NCBI GenBank assembly: GCA_021798915.1
Contig: JAJZBM010000012.1
Span: forward strand, 1-64,000
DNA: 64,000 nucleotides
Origin: Pseudomonadota bacterium
GTDB taxonomy: Bacteria > Pseudomonadota > Alphaproteobacteria > Acetobacterales > Acetobacteraceae
Reading direction: 5' to 3'
How positions within the stretch are numbered: position 1 is the stretch's first letter; each line of letters opens with the position of its first letter. The notes beneath the pieces are model-generated. The model saw only the letters and a list, made by a program, of their open reading frames with translations. It did no database searches and was not told where the DNA came from. A program made the translations under genes and the position numbers. Of this stretch, positions 26,899-43,904 are shown in pieces.

Positions 26899-29800
26899 GT
26901 GACAACAATTACACAAACCTCTACTCTCGATTTTTTGGCTCAGAATTACAGCGTGTGGGGGCCAGGAATTTTTTCGGGATTTAATTTTACGCTTCCTACA
27001 AACGACACCACTGTAAATGAATCATACAATACCAACAATAACTTCGACGGCATTCCGCTCAGCGCGTCAGCATCCTTTAACGCAGGCATCAACGGGACAC
27101 TCGCCGCAACGCTTGGCTCTTTTAACATAGATTATCCCGTTACAATCAATGCGCAACTCCCAAAAACTGTTCAGGATGGCCAGTCGTTTTCAATAAATAC
27201 ATCAAATTATAATGTTCAAAACGCATTCCTCGACCTTCTTGGGCCGGGGTTAGAGGCCGATTTAAATCTTTTTATGAACGCAAATGTATCTTTAAATGTG
27301 TTAAATTTTCTTAACACTAATTTTTCTACGAATTTCAGAAAATCTTTTAATTTATTGCAGCCAGTTAGTGTTTCTGGCGTTACGTTGGCTGCACCGACGC
27401 CATTTTCAGTCGACAGCCAGACTCAATCGGCTACCGATTCGTTAGTGTCACTATCAGCTTCAGGAACTGGGAAACCGTTTCTGAACTCAACCTTGGATAT
27501 CCCAGATCTAGTGACGAGTTTACTCGGGCTTCCCCCTCCTAATGGTTTGTTTTCGGCTTTGGGTGTCAATTTTGATTACACGCTGCTTGCCATAGATTTG
27601 AATGCGAGTCTCAGCCTCGGCCAAGCCGTGACGTTTACACCGACTGCCATCAACGTCGATATGTCTTACGGCGGACAAACGGATCAAGGAACACTAGGGA
27701 GCACTTTTGAGTTCACGGCGCCAAGCTCAGGTAGTGGCGCTATGAACATAACAGCCACATATACGCTCAAAGGTGAGATACAAACCCAGACTGGTGTGGT
27801 TGGCACTTTCGGTCTCGATGCTTCAGCACTTGGGCTGAGCGGTAGTGCCTCGCTTGGGCCATTCCAGGTCAATGGTTCGCTCGGCCCGCTTGTCAACTAC
27901 GCTTCACCAACCTGGACTACAGGCCTTGGTTCGGATAATTCAATCACATCGGCACCGTTCTCGGAGGAGATCGGCAGCTCGTATTCGGTAACTTACAGCG
28001 TTCCCTACGGCGGGTCATCGGCGAGTTTAGCGCAAGCGACAATCAACACACCTTCGCCGATCTATCTCAATGTTAGGGTTGGTAATCCGGCGACAGAGGC
28101 GCTTAATATCTCTAACACAGCTCCCTCTGGAAGTCAGAGTTTGGACGTAGATTTTCCATCTTCTGCCTCTACTACTGGCTTTGCAAGCGCAAGCGGCAGA
28201 ATTCTAGAAATGGAAGCGGGGAGTGCCCCAGATACAACTGACATCACAATCGGTCTTAATAACACTTCCACCCCAGGGCTAGAAAGTGGTACAGTAACGC
28301 TAAATTTCAACTCATCTACTCCAAGCAACGTTCTCACGCCATTGCCGAGCCAAACCATACAAGTGATCGGCAGAATCTATCGCTTGGCAAGCCCGTCGGT
28401 CTCTCTTGGTATTCTGACTAATAATTTTATTGTGCATGTCGGCGACACGGTCTCCGTGCCCATAATCGTGACTAACAGCGCACCAAATGATGGCTTTTCC
28501 GAAAATCTAATTGGAACGGTTGGTAGCACGACGGGGGGAATAATCACCACGGGATCCTCGACGGGAGACATAGCTCCACAAGCATCGAACGAGAGTATCT
28601 CGCTCGGATTCCCGACGGCGAAAGCTGGCGCGGTATCTGGCACGGTGACCCTGAATTTTCAATCTGATGGTAAAGGGCTAGATAGCACGAGTTCAAATGC
28701 AATTGGGATCGGCTCTAGTCTTATTGGTGTCAACGCTATCGTTGACAACTACGCCCAAGCTGCTTTCAGTGATGTTTCTAGATCCGGAACATTCAGTAAA
28801 AATGGAAATAATTATACGCTAAATCTTGGAACTCTTACAGAAAATCAAGGGCCAGTCACCGTTACCCTTGGCGTTTATAACAGCGCAACTGGCCCAGCAG
28901 ATTTGCTTTCTGGCAGTTTTTTAACTGGCGGATCAAGTGCATTTTCAGTTAGCGGATTTACTTCATTTTCTGGTCTTGGCGCCGGTCAGTCCGATATCGA
29001 CACCACCCCCCAGGTGACGCTCAATACCAGCGTTGCCGGGACATTTACGGAAAAGATCGTTCTCGACCCGGTGGGATATAACATTAGCGGCTATTCGGGG
29101 GGCCTTGCCGCGGTTACGCTGACAATTGTCGGAACGGTATCGCAACCGCATTCACCGCCGGTGATTTCGGCACCGTTGTCGGCGACGGTGACATTGGATC
29201 AGGCGACACCGATCAGCGGGGTCAACTTGGCGGAAAGCGGCGCCAGCCCCAACGAGACGTACACGGTAGAATTGACCGACACAAACGGTGACTTATCGGC
29301 AACCGGCACCGGGATTGAGGGCTCGGGCACCAGCAACCTGCTAATCGCCGGGTCATTGAGCAATGTGAACGCGGGGTTGGCGACCCTGACGGACACCGAG
29401 GCAATAGCGGGGTCAGACACCATTACAATCGGCGCCGACGACAGCCTGGGTAATTATGCCAGTGCGAAGCAGATCGCGGTTACTGTGCAGGGGGAATTTC
29501 CCTGTTTCGTGCGCGGCACGCGCATCCGCACCGCGCGCGGCGAGATCGCGGTGGAGAATCTGCGCCCCGGTGATCGCGTCGCGGTACTCGGCGGCGGGTT
29601 TCGGCCGATCGTCTGGATCGGGCGGCGGCGGATCGACATCACCCGCCATCCGCGCCCGGAAACCGTCTCGCCGATCCGTATCCGCGCCGGCGCCTTTGCC
29701 AATGGCGTGCCGGCGCGCGATCTCGTGGTTTCGCCCGGGCACGGGATCTATTGCCAACGCGTCCTGATCCCGGCCGAGCATCTCCTGAACGGCATCAGCG

Positions 29801-30549
29801 TCGCGCGCGAGAGGGTGGCCAGGGTCGAATATTTCCACGTGGAACTCGACGAACACGCGGTCCTGTTCTCGGAGAATTGCCCGAGCGAGAGCTATCTCGA
29901 CACCGGCAACCGGCGTGATTTCGAGGGCGAGGGGATGGCGCTGCACCCGGATTTTTCGCCCCGCGCGCCGAAAACCTGGCGCGACAGTTGCGCGCCTTTG
30001 GTCTGGGACGGGCGCGAATGGCTGGCGGCGCGGCGGCAATTGCGCGCCCGCCTCGCCGTGTTCGGGGCGATCGAGACCGCCGATCCCGATCTTCATCTCC
30101 GCCTCCGCGGACGCAGGATCGAGGCCACCGCGATCCGGCGGGAGGGCGGGTTCACAACCCACCTGTTCCCGATTCCCGAGGCGCGGACAGCGGGGAAGCT
30201 GACGCTCGCCTCGGCGATCGCCATCCCCGGCGACATCCTGCCCGATTGCGCCGATCATCGCCCGCTCGGCATCGCCGTCCATCGCCTCGTCTTTCGCGGG
30301 CGCGGAGGGGCGATGGACATCCCGCTCGGTGCTCTCGAAACCGGCTGGTATGGCGTTGAGGAAAGCGCCAAGGGCGGCGCACGCTGGCGCTGGAGCGATG
30401 GCGCCGGGCAGCTTCCACGCCTCGGCCCGGGCGTCATCGCTTGCACCACCGCAACCGCCGGCCTCGCCTACCTCATCGCCCCGCCCTCACCATCTGGGGC
30501 ACGATCATCGGTGCCTTCGTCATCGGCATCCTCGGCGACGGGCTGGTGA
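26899..30549 (+). CDS. Large beta-repeat protein with C-terminal Hint_2 domain (copy 1)
   Basis: 1216 aa. GTG 26899 is chosen because AGGAGG lies six bases upstream; GTG 26896 is too close. Residues 1-~380 are Ser/Thr/Asn-rich beta-type sequence. ~390-760 contains Ig-like or choice-of-anchor-type segments ([19 protein letters not shown]). ~760-865 is a cadherin-like repeat ([20 protein letters not shown]). Residues 868-~1195 form a Hint_2 module: PCFVRGTRI with the potential self-cleaving Cys869, [12 protein letters not shown], and VSPGHGIY with His948. There is no signal peptide or RTX nonapeptides. The passenger is much more AT-rich than the Hint part. The last ~20 residues are read from foreign sequence beyond the module. 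Probably a secreted surface protein; function unknown. Confidence 0.75.
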   Translation: MTTITQTSTLDFLAQNYSVWGPGIFSGFNFTLPTNDTTVNESYNTNNNFDGIPLSASASFNAGINGTLAATLGSFNIDYPVTINAQLPKTVQDGQSFSINTSNYNVQNAFLDLLGPGLEADLNLFMNANVSLNVLNFLNTNFSTNFRKSFNLLQPVSVSGVTLAAPTPFSVDSQTQSATDSLVSLSASGTGKPFLNSTLDIPDLVTSLLGLPPPNGLFSALGVNFDYTLLAIDLNASLSLGQAVTFTPTAINVDMSYGGQTDQGTLGSTFEFTAPSSGSGAMNITATYTLKGEIQTQTGVVGTFGLDASALGLSGSASLGPFQVNGSLGPLVNYASPTWTTGLGSDNSITSAPFSEEIGSSYSVTYSVPYGGSSASLAQATINTPSPIYLNVRVGNPATEALNISNTAPSGSQSLDVDFPSSASTTGFASASGRILEMEAGSAPDTTDITIGLNNTSTPGLESGTVTLNFNSSTPSNVLTPLPSQTIQVIGRIYRLASPSVSLGILTNNFIVHVGDTVSVPIIVTNSAPNDGFSENLIGTVGSTTGGIITTGSSTGDIAPQASNESISLGFPTAKAGAVSGTVTLNFQSDGKGLDSTSSNAIGIGSSLIGVNAIVDNYAQAAFSDVSRSGTFSKNGNNYTLNLGTLTENQGPVTVTLGVYNSATGPADLLSGSFLTGGSSAFSVSGFTSFSGLGAGQSDIDTTPQVTLNTSVAGTFTEKIVLDPVGYNISGYSGGLAAVTLTIVGTVSQPHSPPVISAPLSATVTLDQATPISGVNLAESGASPNETYTVELTDTNGDLSATGTGIEGSGTSNLLIAGSLSNVNAGLATLTDTEAIAGSDTITIGADDSLGNYASAKQIAVTVQGEFPCFVRGTRIRTARGEIAVENLRPGDRVAVLGGGFRPIVWIGRRRIDITRHPRPETVSPIRIRAGAFANGVPARDLVVSPGHGIYCQRVLIPAEHLLNGISVARERVARVEYFHVELDEHAVLFSENCPSESYLDTGNRRDFEGEGMALHPDFSPRAPKTWRDSCAPLVWDGREWLAARRQLRARLAVFGAIETADPDLHLRLRGRRIEATAIRREGGFTTHLFPIPEARTAGKLTLASAIAIPGDILPDCADHRPLGIAVHRLVFRGRGGAMDIPLGALETGWYGVEESAKGGARWRWSDGAGQLPRLGPGVIACTTATAGLAYLIAPPSPSGARSSVPSSSASSATGW
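29500..30490 (+). repeat. Hint cassette, copy 1 of a ~990-bp direct repeat
   Basis: This segment matches 41384-42374 at a constant offset of 11884 bases. By eye I count about 16 substitutions and no gaps, roughly 98% identity. Identity begins at the codon before the Hint cysteine and ends at the IAPP codons, and flanks on both sides are unrelated. Encoded proteins differ at about three residues plus the first. No stop codon is included. Confidence 0.9.
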
Positions 30550-30674
30550 TGCTCGGGGTCAGTTCGTTCTGGCAGATGGTGATCAAGGGTATTGTCATCA
30601 TCGCCGCCGTGGTGTTGGATCAATTGCAACGGCGGTTGCAGCGTCGTATGGCAATTCAGGCGCAAGCCGGCTGA
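30489..30674 (+). pseudogene. Truncated RbsC-type sugar ABC permease, 3' end only
   Basis: In a frame different from the Hint gene, this encodes [20 protein letters not shown], then [24 protein letters not shown] and a basic tail. That is the last two membrane helices of ribose-type (RbsC/BPD_transp_2) permeases (GTxxGAxxxGxLxNGLxLxGxxxxxQxxxKGxxIxxAVxxD). The other ~250 residues are missing because the Hint cassette ends exactly where similarity begins. A sugar transporter gene was evidently broken at this junction. Confidence 0.75.
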
Positions 30675-30702
30675 TCGCGTGAAGCGGAGAGAGAAGCACA
30701 CT

Positions 30703-30728
30703 ATATATCGCCGGCATATATCGCCGGC
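30703..30728. repeat. Two tandem copies of a 13-bp unit
   Basis: ATATATCGCCGGC occurs twice head to tail (30703-30715, 30716-30728), in the 175-base spacer before the DUF488 gene. It may be replication slippage or a binding site with two half-turn-shifted copies. It lies about 120 bases upstream of the start. Confidence 0.6.
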
Positions 30729-30849
30729 GTTATCCTGTGGGGCACTCGTCATGGCCTGGAATTTTCTCATTCGCACCCGTCCGTTCTTCACGGTGTCGGC
30801 GCATGGGGCGATACCGCGCAAGGCACCCGCCGAATGATCGGGCGATAGG

Positions 30850-31218
30850 ATGACAGCACCACCCCATCACCATGCGGTCGGGGTCCGACGGGTCTATGAC
30901 CCGCCGGCACGTGGTGACGGCTTGCGGGTTCTGGTCGATCGCCTCTGGCCGCGCGGGCTGAAAAAAGCGCAAGCGGCGATCGATCTCTGGGTCAAGGAGG
31001 CCGCACCGAGCACGGAATTGCGCCGCTGGTTCGGCCATGAACCGGCGCGTTTCGATGAATTCAAGGCGCGCTACGCGGGCGAACTTCGCGCCCGCCCGGA
31101 AGGTTTAGCAAAGCTGCGCGCGCTGCATGCGGCGCAAGACTTGACCTTGCTTTTCGCCGCCCATGATGAAGCCCATAATAACGCGGTCGCGCTCCGCGAC
31201 ATCTTGATGCAGGATTGA
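30850..31218 (+). CDS. DUF488 family protein (YeaO-like)
   Basis: 122 aa. RRVYDPPARGDGLRVLVDRLWPRGLKKAQAAIDLWVKEAAPSTELRRWFGH is the YeaO/DUF488 signature, followed by FKARYAGEL and LTLLFAAHDEAHNNAVALRD. The biochemical function of the family is not established. The stop is 11 bases before the nnrS ATG, so the two are probably co-transcribed. The ribosome site is weak. Confidence 0.85.
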   Translation: MTAPPHHHAVGVRRVYDPPARGDGLRVLVDRLWPRGLKKAQAAIDLWVKEAAPSTELRRWFGHEPARFDEFKARYAGELRARPEGLAKLRALHAAQDLTLLFAAHDEAHNNAVALRDILMQD

Positions 31219-31229
31219 GGCATCCTATC

Positions 31230-32417
31230 ATGAACGCCATTCCACGCTATCGGGCTTGGCACGGACCGGCGCTGTTTGCTGCGGGTTATCGGCCGTTCTT
31301 TTTACTCTCTGGGCTCTGGGCGGCGCTGGCCGTGCCGCTTTGGGTTGCCGTGTTCGCGAACGCGCTGCCGCCGCCGCCGATGTCGCTGCCACCGGTGGTT
31401 TGGCATGTCCACGAAATGGTGTTCGGATTTGGTGCCGCGACAGTCGCGGGGTTTTTGCTTACCGCCATTCCCAACTGGACGGGGCGAATGCCGCTTTCTG
31501 GCCTGCCGCTCGCCGGGCTGGCGGCGTTGTGGCTGGCCGGGCGTGCCGCGTGCCTCACCGCGGGTCTGATCGGCCCCGTCGCCGCGATGATCGCCGATCT
31601 CGCTTTTCCGGCGGTGTTTTTGGGGGTCGTGGCGCGCGAGATCATTGCCGGGCGCAATTGGCGGAATCTGCCGATGCTGGGCGCGCTGGCCGCTTTGCTG
31701 ATCGCCAACTTCCTGGTTCATAACGAGGCGCTTGGCCTTGGCGATACCGCCGCGCTCGGCAATCGTCTCGGTGTCGCGACGCTGCTTGCGCTCATCAGCC
31801 TGATCGGCGGGCGCATCATTCCGAGTTTCACCCGCAACTGGCTCGTCAAACAACGCCCGGAGATCACCCCGCCAGCACCCTTCGGCATGATCGATCGGGC
31901 GGCTTTGATATTCGTGATCGTCGCTCTGGCTTTTTTCGTGATCGCGCCGGACGGGCGGGTGATGCCGTGGGCGGCGCTGGCGGCTGGTTGCGCGCTCGCG
32001 CTTCGGCTGCGCCGCTGGCGCGGATGGGCGAGCCGGCGCGAGCCGCTGCTCCTCGTTCTCCATCTTGGCTATGGCTGGCTCGCTTTCGGTTTTCTGGTGC
32101 TCGGGCTTGCCACGTTTCTCCCCTGGCTGCCCCCGACGACGGCGCTCCACGCTCTCACCGTGGGAGCGATCGGCACCATGACCCTCGCCGTCATGACCCG
32201 CGCGACGCTGGGCCATAGCGGGCGGAAGCTCACCGCCGGGGCAGGCACGACGGCGATCTATACGCTCGTGACGCTGGCTGCGGTTTTTCGTCTCTCGGCG
32301 CCGCTGGCCGGGGCGCAATACCTGTTCGTTCTGGCTCTGGCCGGGGCGGCATGGAGCGCCGCCTTCGTCGTGTTTGCGGGGCTCTATGGGCCGCTTTTCA
32401 TCCGGGCGCGAGCGTAA
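31230..32417 (+). CDS. nnrS: NnrS family membrane protein
   Basis: 395 aa with about ten to twelve helices. NnrS hallmarks are present: FAAGYRPFFLLSGLWAAL near residue 15, WHVHEMVFGFGAATVAGFLLTAIPNWTG near 55-80, GGRIIPSFTRNWL near 195, and MTRATLGHSGR near 325. NnrS is a haem- and copper-containing membrane protein associated with NO stress and denitrification, but no nitrite or NO reductase is in this window. ATG 31230 is preferred (GAGG ten bases upstream) over TTG 31215, which overlaps DUF488. Confidence 0.85.
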   Translation: MNAIPRYRAWHGPALFAAGYRPFFLLSGLWAALAVPLWVAVFANALPPPPMSLPPVVWHVHEMVFGFGAATVAGFLLTAIPNWTGRMPLSGLPLAGLAALWLAGRAACLTAGLIGPVAAMIADLAFPAVFLGVVAREIIAGRNWRNLPMLGALAALLIANFLVHNEALGLGDTAALGNRLGVATLLALISLIGGRIIPSFTRNWLVKQRPEITPPAPFGMIDRAALIFVIVALAFFVIAPDGRVMPWAALAAGCALALRLRRWRGWASRREPLLLVLHLGYGWLAFGFLVLGLATFLPWLPPTTALHALTVGAIGTMTLAVMTRATLGHSGRKLTAGAGTTAIYTLVTLAAVFRLSAPLAGAQYLFVLALAGAAWSAAFVVFAGLYGPLFIRARA

Positions 32418-32733
32418 GCGATTATGTTCGCGTCGGGCGATATCGATCAGGCGCTTACAGCCACTGACACCGTTCAGCCTTTTTTCAAATGTCTGGTGCC
32501 AGTCGACCGTAGCCGGGCGACCGGTATAGCGGAACGGGCGTGATATGATGTGTGGTCGGTCAGCGGCACCGATCCGCTGAGCCGGCATGCCGAGGGTGGC
32601 GACGCCCTCCGGTGCCGCTCTCGCGGGCCAGGCAACGCCGAAAGGCCGGAACATGGCGTTTCCGCGACGCCGCCCGAAGCCGCAGCCTCACCACCCGCGA
32701 GCGCAAGCCACGTGCCTGGTTCGCGCCCGCGGC
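32418..32733. other. 316-base spacer without a recognisable gene
   Basis: Between the nnrS stop and the convergent SDR stop. Short frames exist on both strands but show no family pattern or ribosome site. No tRNA, clear terminator or repeat was found. It may hold degraded coding sequence, since it is GC-rich. Confidence 0.5.
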
Positions 32734-33483
32734 CTAATAGGTCGCCCGGCCGCCGGAGATGTCGAACACGGCGCCAGTCGAAAAACTCGCCTCGCGCGAG
32801 GCGAGCCAGGCGACGAGGGACGCGATCTCATCCACCTCGCCGAAGCGGCCGAGGGGGATTTTGGATAGCATGTAATTGATGTGCTGCTCGGTCATCTGCG
32901 CGAAAATCGCCGTCCGCACCGCAGCCGGGGTGATGCAGTTGACGCGGATAGCGGTGTCAGCCAACTCCTTGCCGAGCGATTTGGTGAGCCCGATCACTGC
33001 CGCCTTGGAGGCGGAATAGGCGGCGGCGTTGGGATTGCCCTCCTTCCCCGCGATCGAGGCGATGTTGACGATGCGGCCATAGCCGGCCGCGCGCATGATC
33101 GGCACCACGGCGCGGCAGCAATGAAAGACGCCGTGGAGATTGATGTCGATCACCCGCCGCCAGGCGTCCAGCGGATAGTCCCAGGTCGGTACGTTGGGGC
33201 CGGAGATGCCGGCGCTGGCGACCAGGACATCGACCCGCCCGAGCGCCGCCGCACAGGCCTTGGCCGCGGCCATCACCGCGTCGGCGTCGCTCACATCGAC
33301 GGCGGCGGTATGGGTTTCGGCGCCGATCTCGGCGCTTGCCGCTGCCAGCGCGGCCGCGTCCAGATCCCAGAGGCTGACCCGCGCCCCCTCGGCGGCCAGA
33401 CGCCGGGCGCAAGCGAGCCCGATTCCCGCCGCCCCCCCGGTGATGATCGCGCCCTGGCCGGCGAAACGCCGCATCTCGCTCAT
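32734..33483 (-). CDS. SDR family NAD(P)-dependent oxidoreductase
   Basis: 249 aa classical short-chain dehydrogenase. Cofactor motif TGGAAGIG (residues ~15-22), NASAG variant VASAGISG, catalytic Ser in VNIASIAGKEG, YSASK with the catalytic Tyr/Lys, and the GGRATY C-terminus often seen in 2-keto-3-deoxy-L-fuconate-dehydrogenase-like SDRs. With the RbsC-like remnant nearby, a lost sugar catabolic locus is conceivable (inference). ATG follows GGGAGGA by six bases. Divergent from trpS. Confidence 0.82.
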   Translation of the reverse strand: MSEMRRFAGQGAIITGGAAGIGLACARRLAAEGARVSLWDLDAAALAAASAEIGAETHTAAVDVSDADAVMAAAKACAAALGRVDVLVASAGISGPNVPTWDYPLDAWRRVIDINLHGVFHCCRAVVPIMRAAGYGRIVNIASIAGKEGNPNAAAYSASKAAVIGLTKSLGKELADTAIRVNCITPAAVRTAIFAQMTEQHINYMLSKIPLGRFGEVDEIASLVAWLASREASFSTGAVFDISGGRATY

Positions 33484-33560
33484 CGCTGTCCTCCCTGTTC
33501 GGTTGAGAGAGGCCTAACCCGGGTTGACCGCGTCGGCAAGAGGCCGGAAAAGAGGCGATC

Positions 33561-34580
33561 ATGACCGAAAACACGGCTCTTCCCCGCATCTTCTCCGGCA
33601 TCCAGCCTTCCGGCGTGCCGACCCTCGGCAATTATCTCGGCGCGGTCCGCAACTGGGTGCGCTTGCAGGCGGGGCATGAATGCCTGTTCTGCGTCGTCGA
33701 TCTGCACGCCATCACCGTCTGGCAGGAACCGCGTGTGCTGGCCGCGCAAACCCGCGAGATGGCGGCGAGCCTGATCGCCTGCGGAATCGATCCCGACCGC
33801 CATATCCTGTTTCACCAATCGGCGGTGCGCGCGCATGCGCAGCTCGCGTGGATTTTCAACTGCGTCGCCCGCCTCGGCTGGCTCAACCGGATGACCCAGT
33901 TCAAGGACAAGGCGGGCAAGGATCGCGAGAATGTTTCGGCCGGGCTCTATGTCTACCCGAATCTGATGGCCGCCGACATTCTCGCCTATCACGCAACCAG
34001 GGTTCCGGTCGGTGATGACCAGAAGCAGCATCTCGAACTCGCCAACGACATCGCGCAGAAATTCAACCATGATTACGGCGCCGCGTTCTTCCCGGCGATC
34101 GAGCCGCTGATCCTCGGCCCGGCGGCGCGGGTGATGAGCTTGCGTGACGGCAGCAAGAAAATGTCGAAATCCGACCCGTCCGAGCAGTCGCGCATCAACC
34201 TCACCGATGACAACGACGCGATCGCGCTGAAAATCCGCCGCGCCAAGACCGATCCGGCGCCGCTGCCGTCTGAGCCGGCGGGGCTGGAAGGGCGGCCGGA
34301 AGCGCGCAACCTGGTCGGCATCTACGCGGCGCTCGCCGATCTGCCGGCCGCCGCCGTGCTCGCCGAGCATGGCGGCAAGGGGTTCGGCGCCTTCAAGGAG
34401 GCGCTGGCTTCGCTGATGATCGCCCATCTCGCGCCGATCGCCGCGGAAACCAGCCGCCTGCTCGCCGATCCCGGGGCGATCGAGGCGGTGCTGCGCGCCG
34501 GCGCCGAGCGGGCGGCGGCGATCGCCGATCCGATCGTCGCCGAGGCCGAGCGGCTGGTCGGGTTTCTGGCGCGCGCATGA
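33561..34580 (+). CDS. trpS: Tryptophan-tRNA ligase
   Basis: 339 aa class Ic synthetase. [21 protein letters not shown] holds the HIGH-equivalent (TLGNYLG). DLHAITVWQ, the [15 protein letters not shown] region and [11 protein letters not shown] (KMSKS) are all present. Full length for the bacterial enzyme (~335 aa). ATG follows AGAGG. The stop overlaps the phosphatase ATG as ATGA. Confidence 0.95.
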   Translation: MTENTALPRIFSGIQPSGVPTLGNYLGAVRNWVRLQAGHECLFCVVDLHAITVWQEPRVLAAQTREMAASLIACGIDPDRHILFHQSAVRAHAQLAWIFNCVARLGWLNRMTQFKDKAGKDRENVSAGLYVYPNLMAADILAYHATRVPVGDDQKQHLELANDIAQKFNHDYGAAFFPAIEPLILGPAARVMSLRDGSKKMSKSDPSEQSRINLTDDNDAIALKIRRAKTDPAPLPSEPAGLEGRPEARNLVGIYAALADLPAAAVLAEHGGKGFGAFKEALASLMIAHLAPIAAETSRLLADPGAIEAVLRAGAERAAAIADPIVAEAERLVGFLARA

Positions 34581-35131
34581 TTCTTCTCCGTCACGGCCAG
34601 AGCCTGTTCAACCTCCATTTCACCGCGACCAGGCGCGACCCCGGCATTCGTGATGCGGCCCTGACACCGCTCGGCCATGAACAAGCCGAGCGGGCGGCCG
34701 AGAGCCTGGCGCACGAGCGGGTCCGCCGCATCATTGTCTCGCCCTATACCCGCGCCTTGCAAACCGCGGCGCCGATCGCGCGGCGGCTCGGCGTGCCGGC
34801 CATCGTCTCGCCGATGGTCCGTGAGCGGTTCGCCTTTGCCTGTGATATCGGGACGCCGGCGAGCGAACTCGCGCGCGCCTGGCCGGAGCATGATTTTTCG
34901 ACCCTCGAGGAAGTCTGGTGGCCGGCGATGGAGGAGACGCGCGAAAGTGTCACCGGCCGCGCCGCGCGCTTTCGCGCCGAGATCGCCGCACTCCCGGATT
35001 GGCGGGAGGTTCTGGTGGTCGCGCATTGGGGGTTCATTCTGGCGCTGACCGGCGAAAGCGTCGCCAACGGCGAATGGCGTCGCGCCGACCCCGCCGCCCC
35101 GCCGCCGGAGGACATCGTCTGGCATCCGTGA
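34577..35131 (+). CDS. Histidine phosphatase family protein
   Basis: 184 aa of the phosphoglycerate-mutase-like superfamily. LRHGQSLFN at residues 4-12 carries the RHG catalytic histidine. [15 protein letters not shown] supplies the second phosphate arginine, and [11 protein letters not shown] near 150 gives the second histidine. A phosphatase rather than a dedicated mutase, substrate unknown. Overlaps trpS by four bases. The final WHP-stop codons are duplicated upstream of the first Hint gene. Confidence 0.85.
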   Translation: MILLRHGQSLFNLHFTATRRDPGIRDAALTPLGHEQAERAAESLAHERVRRIIVSPYTRALQTAAPIARRLGVPAIVSPMVRERFAFACDIGTPASELARAWPEHDFSTLEEVWWPAMEETRESVTGRAARFRAEIAALPDWREVLVVAHWGFILALTGESVANGEWRRADPAAPPPEDIVWHP

Positions 35132-35239
35132 GACCGCGCCCGCAATGACGCGGGCCGGTTCATCAATAAATCATTTCATTTTTCTCTCAAAAAGATTAGA
35201 ATACAAAGAGAGGGGGTGGTTTTTTTGCCGTTGATGGCG

Positions 35240-35257
35240 GCGTTGTTGTTGCAACGC
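35240..35257. repeat. Perfect 6-bp hairpin upstream of second Hint gene
   Basis: GCGTTG (35240-35245) and CAACGC (35252-35257) pair across a TTGTTG loop, about 70 bases before ATG 35330. No T tract follows on the + strand. Possibly part of a compound operator with the palindrome at 35286. Confidence 0.4.
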
Positions 35258-35274
35258 AAAAATTCTCCCGAAAG

Positions 35275-42809
<7,535 letters not shown>

Positions 42810-42813
<4 letters not shown>

Positions 42814-43892
42814 TTTCCGGGCGTTGGCGGGCTCGCCGTCTCGCCTGGCGCTTCCGGTGCCACGGAAACCGGTGGCGTTGCGGGTTTCTCCGGCGGTTTG
42901 AGATCGTCCAGCGTCGGCAGCAGGGTTTTCCCCTGCCAGCTCGGAATCGCGAGCGCGAAGCGGCCGAATTTCTGGTTCAACTCGGCGGCCAGGGCGGTGG
43001 CCTTGTCCTTCCCGGCGGCGGTGAATACCGCCCAGGTGGTGGTGCCATCCTCGCTGATATCGGCGGCGAGGGTCAGCCCATCGCTGGTGGTGAAGCTGAC
43101 ATGGCCAAGCTTCTGACCCGGTGCCGCGTCCGCTTTGCGGACATCGGTGAAGCTCAGAAACTCAAGTCCGCGCGCCATGCCGTCGATCTTGAACTGATCG
43201 AGAACCGGGTGATCGTCCGGCACCGTCACCACCAGCTTGTCGCCTTGCCGGGCGAGCACGAGATGGCCGCCGGCGGCACGATCGATGGTGATTCCGGTCA
43301 CCTGATCATGGCCGATATTGACGATATCACGCGCCATCCAGCCGCCGAAATCGGGATCGGCGTCGATCGTGCCGGCAGCGAGCCAGGTTTGGTTCTGGCC
43401 TTCGATACGAACGAATACTTGATCGGTGCCGCCGGGCTCGGGACTCGGGCGGGTATGGCCGATGATCAGGGCGGCGAGCACCTGGCCCTTGTCGTCGCGC
43501 AGGCGAACCAGTTTCGCTTCGGATTTCGGGTCATCGGGTGCGTCGAGGCCGAGGCGGGCGAAATCCGCCGGGTTGCTGGTGCGCGCCTCCACCAGCCGCA
43601 ACTCGGTGAGGGCGGCGAGCAGGGCATGTGCGCGCGTGGCAATGGCGGGGAAATCGCCGTGCTCGGCGAGCAGCCAGCGATCACCGGCGCGGGTCAGAAC
43701 CAGTTTCTTCGCGTGATCGGCGATGTCGATCCGCGCGACGGTCGCGATACGGCGCGCGAGATCGGGGAAAGCGAGCCTGGCGGCGGGGGCCTCGGCGAAT
43801 TCGCTGCCCTCGCGGGCGGTCTGGACATAGACGCCGGCGGCGAGCGCAAGGGCGCCGAGGAATAGCAGGATCAGAGTGCTGCGGGGTTTCAT
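42810..43892 (-). CDS. DUF4340 domain-containing membrane-anchored protein
   Basis: 360 aa. One N-terminal helix (STLILLFLGALALAAGVYV) anchors a large periplasmic beta-rich region. VARIDIADHAKKLVLTRAGDRWLLAE, SNPADFARLGLDAPD and LIIGHTRPSPEPGGTDQVFVRI are DUF4340 landmarks. The C-terminus is Pro-rich. DUF4340 proteins usually accompany GldG-type ABC components, as here, 12 bases after gldG. The role may be binding or regulation of the exporter on the periplasmic side. Confidence 0.82.
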
Positions 43893-43904
43893 GGCGCGGA
43901 TTCC

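Noticed and set aside
29480-30674. A frameshift error joining the Hint gene and the permease fragment into one gene
   Set aside because: The second Hint copy shows the module normally ends where the permease similarity begins. The two parts are unrelated, so this is a junction and not a sequencing slip.
30751-30837. 28-codon frame beginning ATG at 30751
   Set aside because: No ribosome site, no family pattern, and it lies in the scar region between the permease remnant and DUF488.
35138-35155. GCCCGC/GCGGGC hairpin after the phosphatase gene as a terminator
   Set aside because: Only a 6-bp stem, and no T tract follows, so too weak to call.
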